This document shows, in pieces, positions 43,794-58,437 of a DNA stretch of 64,000 nt (its first letter is position 1; the number at the start of each line of letters is the position of its first letter). Under the pieces are notes generated by a model. It saw only the letters and a program-made list of their open reading frames with translations, did no database searches and was not told the DNA's origin. The DNA lies in NCBI GenBank assembly GCA_037893245.1, contig JBAIAA010000025.1:1488001-1552000 (forward strand), in the 5' to 3' direction. Made by a program: the position numbers and the translations under genes. The stretch is from Crossaster papposus. Taxonomy: Eukaryota > Echinodermata > Asteroidea > Velatida > Solasteridae.

Positions 43794-45182
43794 GCCGCCC
43801 CCACATTTGGATACTAAATGTGTAAAACACTGAAAGTTTTGTTTCGGTCACTACTCATCCTTGGCATCAAGGTTCCGACCACCGTCGTCCTCGTCTTGGC
43901 ACTTGGGTAACCGGATGAGTCGAGCAACAGGTCTGGTGTACACTCTGTTACCGACTCGTACCTGGGCAGCCCGAACACGACCATCTAGGCTAGGGTGTAT
44001 CTCGCATATTCTTCCGACTGGCCACTGAGCCTGAACAAGCTGGGGGTCTATGATCATGACATCATCGCCACAGGTCAGGTCCCTTGCGTCTTTCTGCCAC
44101 TTTTGCCGGAGTTGCAGGCCAGGCAAAGAGAACTTGATGAAATGTGTCCAAAACTGGTCGGCGAGCACTTGGCTATGACGCCATCGTCGTCGTCCCAACA
44201 ACTCATTGGAGGTGTAGACCACTTAAGGTAGTGATGGATCCAGCCGCCCCACCGGATCTACATCAGCGGCATTGGCAGAAATGTAGCCCAGGGGCTTGAA
44301 ATTGAGGATTCCCTCTATTTCAACGAGGAGGGTGTGTAGGACTGGTTCTGTCACTGACTGGTCTCCTAGTGCTGTTCGGAGAGCATTTTTAACCGATCTC
44401 ACTTCTCTCTCCCAGACTCCCCCAAAGTGAGGAGTGTTCGGTGGGTTAAACTGAAACCGTACCTTCTGTTCAGCTAGCTGCTGGGCGAGAGTAGGCTCCA
44501 TAGATGAGAATGCATATTTCAGCTCTGCCTCTCCTCCTTTGAAGTTAGTGCCACAGTCCGAAAGAAGTTCATAGGGCTTTCCTCGTCGGAAGATGGAGCG
44601 TCGAAAGGCCATAAGGAATGCAGCTGTGTCCATGCTATCCAACAGCTCCAAGTGCACTGCTCGTGTTGTCATGCACTTAAATATGACTCCCCATCGCTTC
44701 TATGTTCTGCGGCCTATCTTCACGGTCATAGGGCCGAAAAAGTCAACTTCAGTTGAGTAAAACACTAGCTTGAGGATCCGGAGTCTGGATGGAGGTAGAT
44801 CGGCCATCTTAGGTAAATGTACATGTACTTCTGGTTTGGAACGCCATTTGCGGCATTCGCCGCACTGACGCTGATGACGGCAGATGGCTTCGCGGCCACC
44901 TAACTTCAGCGAGGACGCGTTCAGGACCACAGTACAGGAGTTTGTCATCATAGTCTTGTATAAGTAACTTGGTTACGTGGTGACTTGGATCAAGAACATT
45001 TGGGTGTTTGACATTGTGTGCAAGGCCTTCTGCCCTTCGCAGTCGCCCTCCAACACGGAGAAGTCCGGAAGCTTCCTCATACTCTGGATCGAGCTGTCCC
45101 AATCTACTCCCTGAAGGTAGCTCCCTCCCCGACTTCATAGCCTGGACCTCCTGTGCGAAACAATCTTGCTTGTCAGCAGTGT

Positions 45183-46081
45183 AACATCCGTCAATATATC
45201 GATATTACTCAAATACTCTATACTATTTTGACATCGATATCGCCGATGTCAATTTTTTTAATCATATCGAAATATCGACATTTCGATGTATCTAAATTTC
45301 GATGTTCCTAAATGATATTTAAAACACCGAAAGATTGTCAGATTATCCAGAAAATCTCAGGGCTTTAGTATATTAGAAAAGCTGCCGTCTTTATTTGTAG
45401 CTTAAAACATTCAAGTAGGCCTATTAAATAAAATACGTTCGACGACCAACTGCGGTTTGAAGTTGTTCTTTGTGTTTCACCCGCGGCCCGCCGCTATAGT
45501 TCACAACCGCTTGCAAAGGAAAAATAGTAAAATCTCAAAAGAAACCAGCCATGCCGCCCCAGCCTATCGGTTGTTCGAGACGTAACCCTCCCTTGATCTG
45601 ATAACATTTTGGGGTGGCCAATCACGAGTAGGAAATTGCGGGGAGCGTTCTCTGCACCCTGCTATTGGCCTAGCAAGCCAGTCTGGATTTCAAGACCGAG
45701 CTGTTCATTTGGGGCGCGCCGTCCGTTATCTTGGCTTATTAAGGGCGCCCTTATAATAGGGCGCCCTCAATAAGCCCAGATAACGAACAGCGCGCTCCGC
45801 GGAACGGAAGCAGCAACCGTAATCATTTCTTATCTTCGTTGTAAAACCATAAACACGAGGGCTGGTGCGATTTGATTTTGTTCGGACCGACAACATGCAC
45901 GGAGGATCAAGCCGAAAACCGGTATATGCAACGTACCTATTAAACTGTCGGTCTTCAGTATATTGAGCGCTGTTTTTAGGCTTCATCTTGCACACGGGAA
46001 ATAATCGATATATCGAGTATACTCGATATTGAATTTCCGATTAATCGATTATTCTTAAAAAAATGACATCGACGAACGTTG
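45183..46081. mobile_element. nested transposon copy in unit 3
   Basis: Identical position within the unit; part of the duplicated block. Confidence 0.8.
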
Positions 46082-49000
46082 CAGCAGTGTTGACGTACAA
46101 GTAGTACCAATCTTCAACATTGGTATTAATCTGGATTTCGCTGACCCGGGTACCGGCAAATACCTTGTAACGGCACGAGTCGGACTGCAACCAGCGCAGA
46201 ACTGTGGTGGAGTCGCTTCACAGGATGACCTTCTGGATCGGTAGGGTCAACTCCTTTCTGAGTAGGTCTGCCAATTGTTCTCATGTGAGCCCTGCTGACA
46301 GTTTGAGGCGTGGCATCGAGAGTTGCCGCTTTGGAGCCACCCTGGAGCGGGAGAGGATGAAGCTGACATGAGTATGTCCCTCTGCATCTTCGGTGCGTAG
46401 GTAAGCCACTGAGCCATAAATCTTCTCTCAAGCATCGCAGAAGATGTGGATCTGTCTGCTTGCAGTGGTAGTGTCAACGTAAGGCGGGGTATGACATCTG
46501 GGTAGGTGAAGGAGTGGTAGTCTGCAGAGTTCACTTTCCCATGTACGCCACTTTGTGAGGATCTCCCCTGATTCGATAGGTTGATCCCAGTCCCTCTTGG
46601 CTTTCCACAAGTCCTGGACCATGATTTTTGCACGTGCCGTGAAGGGTGCAAGATAACTAATGGGATCGTACTGACTGGCAAGGATCTTGTAGATGGTTCT
46701 TATGTTGAGTACTTTGTACTTGATATGCCGATGCTTGTAGCTCAGCTCATCTAAATCGCACCACCAGCAAAGTCCAAGTGTGGCTTCGGGAGAGTCACTT
46801 TGACCAAAGATTAGCCGTAGCTCGTAGCCATCTGAGCAGGCCTCTGAAGGTAGATTCTCAAGAACCAACGGTATGTTGCTGGCCCACTGACGAATATTAA
46901 AGCCACCAGAGGCCAGCAGTTCACGCATCTTTGCTACTATTTTTTTGGCTTCCAAAGCACTTGGTACGCTGTCGAGGCAGTTGTCCACGTAGAAGGACTG
47001 GTTAATGGCATGACAAACATCGTCATTTATATCCTGGTTGTCAAGTACGTGCTTCTGCAGTGAAAGCTGGCGAAACAAGGGCTGCACGTGGTGCCAAAGG
47101 GTAGTACTTGCCATTCGTACACATCTGGTGTCGCCTCTCTTTTGACGTTACGCCAAATAAACCTCAGTAAGGGCGTGTCTTGAGGAAGAAGTTTCACCTG
47201 GTGAAACATAGCCTGGATGTCTCCAGAGATTGCCACTGGGTGCTGCCTAAATCTGAGGAAGACTCCCAGCAGGGAGGCCCCAAGTGTTGGCCCTAACAAG
47301 AGGTGCTAGTTGAGGACCTTTCCATCGTGCTCAAAAGAACGGTCGAACACCAAGCGGTGCTTCCCATTGTTCTCAACGACACGGTGTGGACAGTACCATG
47401 ACTCGTCTGTCTGGCTAACTTCTTTATCGGTAAGTATCTTCACATAGCCCGAGTCGACCAGTTTCTGAATCTTCTCGTTGTGGATCTTGGCAAGATCTGG
47501 CTGCTTTTGTAGTTTCCTTTCGGTGTGCTTTAGTCTTGACATGACCACTTCTTTACCAGCATGGAAACAAACACTGTCGTTTGCACGAAGAAGACGTGTA
47601 GCACAGCACAGTGTTTCTTTGTCATCAACTTGGATTGTCTGGGCTTCGAGTAGATCAATTGCTTGCTGGTCTTGTTTTGAACGAGAGGACAATTTCTCGT
47701 TACAATAGGGGAGGACATCGGCCTGCCACAGTCGTTGCACATGCTGCATAATTTCCCTGGTTTCAGGAAAGACTGCAGTTTTGACAATTTCTCGTTACAA
47801 TAGGGGAGGACATCGGCCTGCCACAGTTGTTGCACATGCTGCATAATGTCCCTGGTTTCAGGAAAGACTGCAGTTTTGAAGCAATTCTGCTTCTGGAACT
47901 GTTCTTTCAGGATCCCGGCGGGCCCTTGGAGATTCCAGCCTAACTGGGTGTTCACAGCCACTGGTGCTCCACTTGGTCCACACCTGACAGATTGCCTTGG
48001 GATGATGAGTTCTCTGGGTCCGAACCAATCAAGATCAAGGGAACAGCCTTGTTGATAGGTGGCAGTGGGACTCCATGTAGATGTGGCCAGCATTTTTGTA
48101 AAGTTGGCACTGGATAAGTGTATTCGGAAAGGCGAAGGTTGTCCGCTGTGAATGCCCCTTGGATAAGGTACTTGACATCTGGGTTCTCGGCAGGTGAAAC
48201 TCGAAGGTCAATTGATTGGCCTTCACATAGTTCTTGGCGAGTTCTTGGCGAACTGTGGACAGGAGAATAGAATCCTTTTCCCCGGACAGGTTAAGCTGGA
48301 GAGCTGGAGCCAGAACCATCGTACGCATGGAGTCGTCGTCAAGCACAGCGTATGTTTTGAAACTCCCAGCTGGACCATGAAGGAGAATTTGGACGACCTT
48401 CAACATGACATTGTGTGGTCTACGGGGCTGGTCAATGTACACCATCTGTGTCGCCAGAGAGTATATCTTACTAGCCCCCTGCTGGATGGCTTTGTGCAGC
48501 ACTGTCAAGTGGAGTTCCTTGCAGTGATTACAAGGCTTCTTTAGCGTACAGTTTTCTGGTTTGTGGGTACGATCACACTTCCAGCATCGAGTTTTCTGCT
48601 TCAGCCATTCGATGATCTGCTGCGATGTGAGTTTCCTGAAGTCTGTGCAGCCGTTCAGGTAATGTTCGTGGCTGTCACAGCTTGGGCAATAAGCAGTACC
48701 CCTATTGAGGTTTGAAGGCGCTGATTGTTGGTAAGGCTTTGACTTTATTTGCCTTCTATCATCAGTCTGGAAAACTGCTGTAGGGGAACCTTTCTTCCTC
48801 AGGAAACGTTTATCTTTGTTGTCCGATCTGTAGCTATCATCCCTGTGGGCAGCAACTGCTTGTCCAGCTATGCGCTTGGCTCGGGACTGGACTTCTAGCC
48901 AGTTCGCAAGGTCCTGGAAGTTGTATTTTTTGTCAGAATCGGCTTTCAGGATTCCTCAATTACCTGTCCCGGTAACTGGCTGGTAGTTTACCAAGCAATC

Positions 49001-49394
49001 TATCAACGTGGGAACCACACTTCAGTTCGTAGCCATGCTCTTCTTCAAGTGAGCGAAGCATGCCCACCAACGAATGAACAGAGAGGGCGAAATTGTCCAA
49101 GGCATCGTGGTCGCCCGGTTTGACATGTTGCATATTTAGGATGAAGCCCAGCTCACTCTGAACCAACTCTGAACAGGATTCTGTATCCCGGTGTTCTTGA
49201 GCTGGAGCACCTTTATGACCCTTGGCAGGGATTTTACAACCGACAACAAAGTCATCAAGGTGTCCCGGAATTTGTGTTTCCCGAGTTGGTCGCTGATTTT
49301 TGATGAAAATCAACTCCTCTGGTACAGGATTGTCAATGTTCTCTTGCTCCATTGAATCCATAGGTCGCTGTGTGACATCCGGCTCGAAGGACCA

Positions 49395-49971
49395 TGAAAA
49401 ATAGTGTAGGATACACCAGAAAAAGAAGGCGCAGTTGGGTCAAAGTTTACACACAGCAACACATGGACAGCGGTCATAGGCAAGCAACACTGTCTGTTTA
49501 TTCGTTCAAATCAGGAATAGACACTTGGGTGGATGATTACTGCAGGTTTGTGATATAATCAGGAGTACGTGGATGTGTGGGATACGTATAGTTCAACTGG
49601 AATACCTGTGGTTCTGGAAATAAACAAATATAAACCACGTATGAGTTTACTAAAGTGTACCTACTACAGTGCGGCAAGAAGTATGCACCAAATGTACAAT
49701 GTTCGATAACGATAATTTCCAGCAGATTAGGTAAATAACTTTGTGCCATAAACATGCTAATTTAACAGAGTAAGATTTAAAATACAATATCATGTATACC
49801 TATAATGTATCACAAAAAGGCTGTTTGTACAAAGTTTACATCTCGTCAATGACGCACAGAAAGGGTAAATCTATGGTAAATTTGAGTGTAATCAAACAGA
49901 GGTTTTCTTTTGGCTTGCAACAACGGAACGGCGAAAACGGGTCTAAAACTCTAACAATTGATTTTCTGACA
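49395..49971 (-). repeat. internal LTR shared by units 3 and 4
   Basis: 577 bp, same sequence as the other internal LTRs as far as read. Confidence 0.88.
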
Positions 49972-51360
49972 GCCGCCCCCACATTTGGATACTAAATGTG
50001 TAAAACACTGAAAGTTTTGTTTCGGTCACTACTCATCCTTGGCATCAAGGTTCCGACCACCGTCGTCCTCGTCTTGGCACTTGGGTAACCGGATGAGTCG
50101 AGCAACAGGTCTGGTGTACACTCTGTTACCGACTCGTACCTGGGCAGCCCGAACACGACCATCTAGGCTAGGGTGTATCTCGCATATTCTTCCGACTGGC
50201 CACTGAGCCTGAACAAGCTGGGGGTCTATGATCATGACATCATCGCCACAGGTCAGGTCCCTTGCGTCTTTCTGCCACTTTTGCCGGAGTTGCAGGCCAG
50301 GCAAAGAGAACTTGATGAAATGTGTCCAAAACTGGTCGGCGAGCACTTGGCTATGACGCCATCGTCGTCGTCCCAACAACTCATTGGAGGTGTAGACCAC
50401 TTAAGGTAGTGATGGATCCAGCCGCCCCACCGGATCTACATCAGCGGCATTGGCAGAAATGTAGCCCAGGGGCTTGAAATTGAGGATTCCCTCTATTTCA
50501 ACGAGGAGGGTGTGTAGGACTGGTTCTGTCACTGACTGGTCTCCTAGTGCTGTTCGGAGAGCATTTTTAACCGATCTCACTTCTCTCTCCCAGACTCCCC
50601 CAAAGTGAGGAGTGTTCGGTGGGTTAAACTGAAACCGTACCTTCTGTTCAGCTAGCTGCTGGGCGAGAGTAGGCTCCATAGATGAGAATGCATATTTCAG
50701 CTCTGCCTCTCCTCCTTTGAAGTTAGTGCCACAGTCCGAAAGAAGTTCATAGGGCTTTCCTCGTCGGAAGATGGAGCGTCGAAAGGCCATAAGGAATGCA
50801 GCTGTGTCCATGCTATCCAACAGCTCCAAGTGCACTGCTCGTGTTGTCATGCACTTAAATATGACTCCCCATCGCTTCTATGTTCTGCGGCCTATCTTCA
50901 CGGTCATAGGGCCGAAAAAGTCAACTTCAGTTGAGTAAAACACTAGCTTGAGGATCCGGAGTCTGGATGGAGGTAGATCGGCCATCTTAGGTAAATGTAC
51001 ATGTACTTCTGGTTTGGAACGCCATTTGCGGCATTCGCCGCACTGACGCTGATGACGGCAGATGGCTTCGCGGCCACCTAACTTCAGCGAGGACGCGTTC
51101 AGGACCACAGTACAGGAGTTTGTCATCATAGTCTTGTATAAGTAACTTGGTTACGTGGTGACTTGGATCAAGAACATTTGGGTGTTTGACATTGTGTGCA
51201 AGGCCTTCTGCCCTTCGCAGTCGCCCTCCAACACGGAGAAGTCCGGAAGCTTCCTCATACTCTGGATCGAGCTGTCCCAATCTACTCCCTGAAGGTAGCT
51301 CCCTCCCCGACTTCATAGCCTGGACCTCCTGTGCGAAACAATCTTGCTTGTCAGCAGTGT

Positions 51361-52259
51361 AACATCCGTCAATATATCGATATTACTCAAATACTCTATA
51401 CTATTTTGACATCGATATCGCCGATGTCAATTTTTTTAATCATATCGAAATATCGACATTTCGATGTATCTAAATTTCGATGTTCCTAAATGATATTTAA
51501 AACACCGAAAGATTGTCAGATTATCCAGAAAATCTCAGGGCTTTAGTATATTAGAAAAGCTGCCGTCTTTATTTGTAGCTTAAAACATTCAAGTAGGCCT
51601 ATTAAATAAAATACGTTCGACGACCAACTGCGGTTTGAAGTTGTTCTTTGTGTTTCACCCGCGGCCCGCCGCTATAGTTCACAACCGCTTGCAAAGGAAA
51701 AATAGTAAAATCTCAAAAGAAACCAGCCATGCCGCCCCAGCCTATCGGTTGTTCGAGACGTAACCCTCCCTTGATCTGATAACATTTTGGGGTGGCCAAT
51801 CACGAGTAGGAAATTGCGGGGAGCGTTCTCTGCACCCTGCTATTGGCCTAGCAAGCCAGTCTGGATTTCAAGACCGAGCTGTTCATTTGGGGCGCGCCGT
51901 CCGTTATCTTGGCTTATTAAGGGCGCCCTTATAATAGGGCGCCCTCAATAAGCCCAGATAACGAACAGCGCGCTCCGCGGAACGGAAGCAGCAACCGTAA
52001 TCATTTCTTATCTTCGTTGTAAAACCATAAACACGAGGGCTGGTGCGATTTGATTTTGTTCGGACCGACAACATGCACGGAGGATCAAGCCGAAAACCGG
52101 TATATGCAACGTACCTATTAAACTGTCGGTCTTCAGTATATTGAGCGCTGTTTTTAGGCTTCATCTTGCACACGGGAAATAATCGATATATCGAGTATAC
52201 TCGATATTGAATTTCCGATTAATCGATTATTCTTAAAAAAATGACATCGACGAACGTTG
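51361..52259. mobile_element. nested transposon copy in unit 4
   Basis: Same borders and flanks as in the other units. Confidence 0.8.
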
Positions 52260-55200
52260 CAGCAGTGTTGACGTACAAGTAGTACCAATCTTCAACATTG
52301 GTATTAATCTGGATTTCGCTGACCCGGGTACCGGCAAATACCTTGTAACGGCACGAGTCGGACTGCAACCAGCGCAGAACTGTGGTGGAGTCGCTTCACA
52401 GGATGACCTTCTGGATCGGTAGGGTCAACTCCTTTCTGAGTAGGTCTGCCAATTGTTCTCATGTGAGCCCTGCTGACAGTTTGAGGCGTGGCATCGAGAG
52501 TTGCCGCTTTGGAGCCACCCTGGAGCGGGAGAGGATGAAGCTGACATGAGTATGTCCCTCTGCATCTTCGGTGCGTAGGTAAGCCACTGAGCCATAAATC
52601 TTCTCTCAAGCATCGCAGAAGATGTGGATCTGTCTGCTTGCAGTGGTAGTGTCAACGTAAGGCGGGGTATGACATCTGGGTAGGTGAAGGAGTGGTAGTC
52701 TGCAGAGTTCACTTTCCCATGTACGCCACTTTGTGAGGATCTCCCCTGATTCGATAGGTTGATCCCAGTCCCTCTTGGCTTTCCACAAGTCCTGGACCAT
52801 GATTTTTGCACGTGCCGTGAAGGGTGCAAGATAACTAATGGGATCGTACTGACTGGCAAGGATCTTGTAGATGGTTCTTATGTTGAGTACTTTGTACTTG
52901 ATATGCCGATGCTTGTAGCTCAGCTCATCTAAATCGCACCACCAGCAAAGTCCAAGTGTGGCTTCGGGAGAGTCACTTTGACCAAAGATTAGCCGTAGCT
53001 CGTAGCCATCTGAGCAGGCCTCTGAAGGTAGATTCTCAAGAACCAACGGTATGTTGCTGGCCCACTGACGAATATTAAAGCCACCAGAGGCCAGCAGTTC
53101 ACGCATCTTTGCTACTATTTTTTTGGCTTCCAAAGCACTTGGTACGCTGTCGAGGCAGTTGTCCACGTAGAAGGACTGGTTAATGGCATGACAAACATCG
53201 TCATTTATATCCTGGTTGTCAAGTACGTGCTTCTGCAGTGAAAGCTGGCGAAACAAGGGCTGCACGTGGTGCCAAAGGGTAGTACTTGCCATTCGTACAC
53301 ATCTGGTGTCGCCTCTCTTTTGACGTTACGCCAAATAAACCTCAGTAAGGGCGTGTCTTGAGGAAGAAGTTTCACCTGGTGAAACATAGCCTGGATGTCT
53401 CCAGAGATTGCCACTGGGTGCTGCCTAAATCTGAGGAAGACTCCCAGCAGGGAGGCCCCAAGTGTTGGCCCTAACAAGAGGTGCTAGTTGAGGACCTTTC
53501 CATCGTGCTCAAAAGAACGGTCGAACACCAAGCGGTGCTTCCCATTGTTCTCAACGACACGGTGTGGACAGTACCATGACTCGTCTGTCTGGCTAACTTC
53601 TTTATCGGTAAGTATCTTCACATAGCCCGAGTCGACCAGTTTCTGAATCTTCTCGTTGTGGATCTTGGCAAGATCTGGCTGCTTTTGTAGTTTCCTTTCG
53701 GTGTGCTTTAGTCTTGACATGACCACTTCTTTACCAGCATGGAAACAAACACTGTCGTTTGCACGAAGAAGACGTGTAGCACAGCACAGTGTTTCTTTGT
53801 CATCAACTTGGATTGTCTGGGCTTCGAGTAGATCAATTGCTTGCTGGTCTTGTTTTGAACGAGAGGACAATTTCTCGTTACAATAGGGGAGGACATCGGC
53901 CTGCCACAGTCGTTGCACATGCTGCATAATTTCCCTGGTTTCAGGAAAGACTGCAGTTTTGACAATTTCTCGTTACAATAGGGGAGGACATCGGCCTGCC
54001 ACAGTTGTTGCACATGCTGCATAATGTCCCTGGTTTCAGGAAAGACTGCAGTTTTGAAGCAATTCTGCTTCTGGAACTGTTCTTTCAGGATCCCGGCGGG
54101 CCCTTGGAGATTCCAGCCTAACTGGGTGTTCACAGCCACTGGTGCTCCACTTGGTCCACACCTGACAGATTGCCTTGGGATGATGAGTTCTCTGGGTCCG
54201 AACCAATCAAGATCAAGGGAACAGCCTTGTTGATAGGTGGCAGTGGGACTCCATGTAGATGTGGCCAGCATTTTTGTAAAGTTGGCACTGGATAAGTGTA
54301 TTCGGAAAGGCGAAGGTTGTCCGCTGTGAATGCCCCTTGGATAAGGTACTTGACATCTGGGTTCTCGGCAGGTGAAACTCGAAGGTCAATTGATTGGCCT
54401 TCACATAGTTCTTGGCGAGTTCTTGGCGAACTGTGGACAGGAGAATAGAATCCTTTTCCCCGGACAGGTTAAGCTGGAGAGCTGGAGCCAGAACCATCGT
54501 ACGCATGGAGTCGTCGTCAAGCACAGCGTATGTTTTGAAACTCCCAGCTGGACCATGAAGGAGAATTTGGACGACCTTCAACATGACATTGTGTGGTCTA
54601 CGGGGCTGGTCAATGTACACCATCTGTGTCGCCAGAGAGTATATCTTACTAGCCCCCTGCTGGATGGCTTTGTGCAGCACTGTCAAGTGGAGTTCCTTGC
54701 AGTGATTACAAGGCTTCTTTAGCGTACAGTTTTCTGGTTTGTGGGTACGATCACACTTCCAGCATCGAGTTTTCTGCTTCAGCCATTCGATGATCTGCTG
54801 CGATGTGAGTTTCCTGAAGTCTGTGCAGCCGTTCAGGTAATGTTCGTGGCTGTCACAGCTTGGGCAATAAGCAGTACCCCTATTGAGGTTTGAAGGCGCT
54901 GATTGTTGGTAAGGCTTTGACTTTATTTGCCTTCTATCATCAGTCTGGAAAACTGCTGTAGGGGAACCTTTCTTCCTCAGGAAACGTTTATCTTTGTTGT
55001 CCGATCTGTAGCTATCATCCCTGTGGGCAGCAACTGCTTGTCCAGCTATGCGCTTGGCTCGGGACTGGACTTCTAGCCAGTTCGCAAGGTCCTGGAAGTT
55101 GTATTTTTTGTCAGAATCGGCTTTCAGGATTCCTCAATTACCTGTCCCGGTAACTGGCTGGTAGTTTACCAAGCAATCTATCAACGTGGGAACCACACTT

Positions 55201-55572
55201 CAGTTCGTAGCCATGCTCTTCTTCAAGTGAGCGAAGCATGCCCACCAACGAATGAACAGAGAGGGCGAAATTGTCCAAGGCATCGTGGTCGCCCGGTTTG
55301 ACATGTTGCATATTTAGGATGAAGCCCAGCTCACTCTGAACCAACTCTGAACAGGAGTCTGTATCCCGGTGTTCTTGAGCTGGAGCACCTTTATGACCCT
55401 TGGCAGGGATTTTACAACCGACAACAAAGTCATCAAGGTGTCCCGGAATTTGTGTTTCCCGAGTTGGTCGCTGATTTTTGATGAAAATCAACTCCTCTGG
55501 TACAGGATTGTCAATGTTCTCTTGCTCCATTGAATCCATAGGTCGCTGTGTGACATCCGGCTCGAAGGACCA

Positions 55573-56149
55573 TGAAAAATAGTGTAGGATACACCAGAAA
55601 AAGAAGGCGCAGTTGGGTCAAAGTTTACACACAGCAACACATGGACAGCGGTCATAGGCAAGCAACACTGTCTGTTTATTCGTTCAAATCAGGAATAGAC
55701 ACTTGGGTGGATGATTACTGCAGGTTTGTGATATAATCAGGAGTACGTGGATGTGTGGGATACGTATAGTTCAACTGGAATACCTGTGGTTCTGGAAATA
55801 AACAAATATAAACCACGTATGAGTTTACTAAAGTGTACCTACTACAGTGCGGCAAGAAGTATGCACCAAATGTACAATGTTCGATAACGATAATTTCCAG
55901 CAGATTAGGTAAATAACTTTGTGCCATAAACATGCTAATTTAACAGAGTAAGATTTAAAATACAATATCATGTATACCTATAATGTATCACAAAAAGGCT
56001 GTTTGTACAAAGTTTACATCTCGTCAATGACGCACAGAAAGGGTAAATCTATGGTAAATTTGAGTGTAATCAAACAGAGGTTTTCTTTTGGCTTGCAACA
56101 ACGGAACGGCGAAAACGGGTCTAAAACTCTAACAATTGATTTTCTGACA
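55573..56149 (-). repeat. internal LTR shared by units 4 and 5
   Basis: 577 bp, same as other internal LTRs. Confidence 0.88.
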
Positions 56150-57538
56150 GCCGCCCCCACATTTGGATACTAAATGTGTAAAACACTGAAAGTTTTGTTT
56201 CGGTCACTACTCATCCTTGGCATCAAGGTTCCGACCACCGTCGTCCTCGTCTTGGCACTTGGGTAACCGGATGAGTCGAGCAACAGGTCTGGTGTACACT
56301 CTGTTACCGACTCGTACCTGGGCAGCCCGAACACGACCATCTAGGCTAGGGTGTATCTCGCATATTCTTCCGACTGGCCACTGAGCCTGAACAAGCTGGG
56401 GGTCTATGATCATGACATCATCGCCACAGGTCAGGTCCCTTGCGTCTTTCTGCCACTTTTGCCGGAGTTGCAGGCCAGGCAAAGAGAACTTGATGAAATG
56501 TGTCCAAAACTGGTCGGCGAGCACTTGGCTATGACGCCATCGTCGTCGTCCCAACAACTCATTGGAGGTGTAGACCACTTAAGGTAGTGATGGATCCAGC
56601 CGCCCCACCGGATCTACATCAGCGGCATTGGCAGAAATGTAGCCCAGGGGCTTGAAATTGAGGATTCCCTCTATTTCAACGAGGAGGGTGTGTAGGACTG
56701 GTTCTGTCACTGACTGGTCTCCTAGTGCTGTTCGGAGAGCATTTTTAACCGATCTCACTTCTCTCTCCCAGACTCCCCCAAAGTGAGGAGTGTTCGGTGG
56801 GTTAAACTGAAACCGTACCTTCTGTTCAGCTAGCTGCTGGGCGAGAGTAGGCTCCATAGATGAGAATGCATATTTCAGCTCTGCCTCTCCTCCTTTGAAG
56901 TTAGTGCCACAGTCCGAAAGAAGTTCATAGGGCTTTCCTCGTCGGAAGATGGAGCGTCGAAAGGCCATAAGGAATGCAGCTGTGTCCATGCTATCCAACA
57001 GCTCCAAGTGCACTGCTCGTGTTGTCATGCACTTAAATATGACTCCCCATCGCTTCTATGTTCTGCGGCCTATCTTTACGGTCATAGGGCCGAAAAAGTC
57101 AACTTCAGTTGAGTAAAACACTAGCTTGAGGATCCGGAGTCTGGATGGAGGTAGATCGGCCATCTTAGGTAAATGTACATGTACTTCTGGTTTGGAACGC
57201 CATTTGCGGCATTCGCCGCACTGACGCTGATGACGGCAGATGGCTTCGCGGCCACCTAACTTCAGCGAGGACGCGTTCAGGACCACAGTACAGGAGTTTG
57301 TCATCATAGTCTTGTATAAGTAACTTGGTTACGTGGTGACTTGGATCAAGAACATTTGGGTGTTTGACATTGTGTGCAAGGCCTTCTGCCCTTCGCAGTC
57401 GCCCTCCAACACGGAGAAGTCCGGAAGCTTCCTCATACTCTGGATCGAGCTGTCCCAATCTACTCCCTGAAGGTAGCTCCCTCCCCGACTTCATAGCCTG
57501 GACCTCCTGTGCGAAACAATCTTGCTTGTCAGCAGTGT

Positions 57539-58437
57539 AACATCCGTCAATATATCGATATTACTCAAATACTCTATACTATTTTGACATCGATATCGCC
57601 GATGTCAATTTTTTTAATCATATCGAAATATCGACATTTCGATGTATCTAAATTTCGATGTTCCTAAATGATATTTAAAACACCGAAAGATTGTCAGATT
57701 ATCCAGAAAATCTCAGGGCTTTAGTATATTAGAAAAGCTGCCGTCTTTATTTGTAGCTTAAAACATTCAAGTAGGCCTATTAAATAAAATACGTTCGACG
57801 ACCAACTGCGGTTTGAAGTTGTTCTTTGTGTTTCACCCGCGGCCCGCCGCTATAGTTCACAACCGCTTGCAAAGGAAAAATAGTAAAATCTCAAAAGAAA
57901 CCAGCCATGCCGCCCCAGCCTATCGGTTGTTCGAGACGTAACCCTCCCTTGATCTGATAACATTTTGGGGTGGCCAATCACGAGTAGGAAATTGCGGGGA
58001 GCGTTCTCTGCACCCTGCTATTGGCCTAGCAAGCCAGTCTGGATTTCAAGACCGAGCTGTTCATTTGGGGCGCGCCGTCCGTTATCTTGGCTTATTAAGG
58101 GCGCCCTTATAATAGGGCGCCCTCAATAAGCCCAGATAACGAACAGCGCGCTCCGCGGAACGGAAGCAGCAACCGTAATCATTTCTTATCTTCGTTGTAA
58201 AACCATAAACACGAGGGCTGGTGCGATTTGATTTTGTTCGGACCGACAACATGCACGGAGGATCAAGCCGAAAACCGGTATATGCAACGTACCTATTAAA
58301 CTGTCGGTCTTCAGTATATTGAGCGCTGTTTTTAGGCTTCATCTTGCACACGGGAAATAATCGATATATCGAGTATACTCGATATTGAATTTCCGATTAA
58401 TCGATTATTCTTAAAAAAATGACATCGACGAACGTTG
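57539..58437. mobile_element. nested transposon copy in unit 5
   Basis: Same borders and flanks as in the other units. Confidence 0.8.

Larger units (their letters stand above)
43217..49394 (-). mobile_element. BEL/Pao array unit 3
   Basis: LTR 43217-43793, DUF5641-like tail 43851-44222, integrase core 44223-44672, nested transposon 45183-46081, RT 46428-47877 and gag 48960-49361. Its private base is T at 49179 (G elsewhere), changing Asp to Glu in the gag frame. Confidence 0.95.
49395..55572 (-). mobile_element. BEL/Pao array unit 4
   Basis: LTR 49395-49971, DUF5641-like tail 50029-50400, integrase core 50401-50850, nested transposon 51361-52259, RT 52606-54055 and gag 55138-55539. I noticed no private base; it reads as the consensus of the internal units. 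Confidence 0.95.
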